Shown: one piece after another, positions 5,837 to 5,914 of the stretch
Layout: each line of letters opens with the position of its first letter
Numbering within the stretch: position 1 is the first letter of the stretch
NCBI RefSeq assembly: GCF_937949835.1
Contig: NZ_CALEDC010000249.1
Coordinates: forward strand, 1 to 5,914
DNA length: 5,914 nucleotides
Direction of reading: 5' to 3'
Origin: an uncultured Campylobacter sp.
GTDB taxonomy: Bacteria > Campylobacterota > Campylobacteria > Campylobacterales > Campylobacteraceae
Notes under the pieces: generated by a model
What the model was told of the DNA's origin: nothing
What the model saw: the letters and a program-made list of their open reading frames with translations, nothing else
Database searches by the model: none
Position numbers and translations under genes: made by a program

Positions 5837-5914
5837 AGCAAGCGTCGTATTTTAAAAGCAAGCAAAATTAAATCTTTGCCACGCTACAGAATTCCGCGAT
5901 AAAAGTCGCGCCGT

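Larger units (their letters stand above)
5334..5914. other. Long non-coding stretch upstream of the array
   Basis: I find no supportable gene here. The first part holds the leader and promoter candidates of the array. From about 5540 the sequence becomes a series of AT-rich runs of the form AAATTTTAAAATTT separated by mixed sequence with frequent stops in all frames. A minus-strand open stretch of 38 codons (5564-5448), ending FGDFTYYLIIIKDIKS, has fairly gene-like codons but no good start; it may be a remnant or chance. The far end (5880-5914) is more GC-rich but too short to interpret. Confidence 0.6.

Overview
The window looks like a chromosomal segment from a Campylobacter-type epsilonproteobacterium. 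The inference rests on AT-rich gaps full of AAATTTTAAAATTT-like runs, AAAGGA-type ribosome sites, and substrate-binding proteins that resemble the CjaA/Peb1A amino-acid-binding family as I remember it. The moderate GC content would fit the oral or non-thermophilic campylobacters better than C. jejuni. No species can be fixed from the sequence alone.

Layout. Positions 1-66 (minus strand) hold the first 22 codons of what looks like a DEDDh 3'-5' exonuclease. Its composition and apparent affinity (Firmicutes-like, from memory) do not match the rest of the window. Its start codon overlaps the stop of a TonB-dependent outer-membrane receptor (63-725, minus) that keeps only its signal peptide, TonB box, plug and the first barrel residues. 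An AraC-family regulator (835-1791, plus) is divergent from the receptor. The shared 109-bp gap carries back-to-back -10 candidates and a Fur-box-like site, the usual layout of an iron/siderophore uptake locus under AraC and Fur control. A short convergent gap (1792-2012) holds two hairpins.

The rest is a minus-strand tandem array of four paralogous periplasmic amino-acid-binding proteins (SBP_bac_3 family), read in the order 4524-5333, 3700-4503, 2832-3635, 2013-2816. Gaps are 20, 64 and 15 bp and each gene has its own ribosome site. All keep the amino-acid-binding framework, a conserved Cys-X5-Cys pair and a shared C-terminal tail, but vary at likely ligand-contacting positions. No permease or ATPase gene is visible. 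The 580 bp upstream of the array have no convincing gene; they hold promoter-like elements, two short inverted repeats and a cluster of AT-rich palindromic repeats.

The two parts are probably separate units: a broken iron-uptake receptor with its regulator, and an amino-acid capture array that would suit an amino-acid-consuming organism. The most notable points are the sharp receptor/exonuclease junction and the four-copy, transporter-less binding-protein array. I see no clear sign of a wholly new system.
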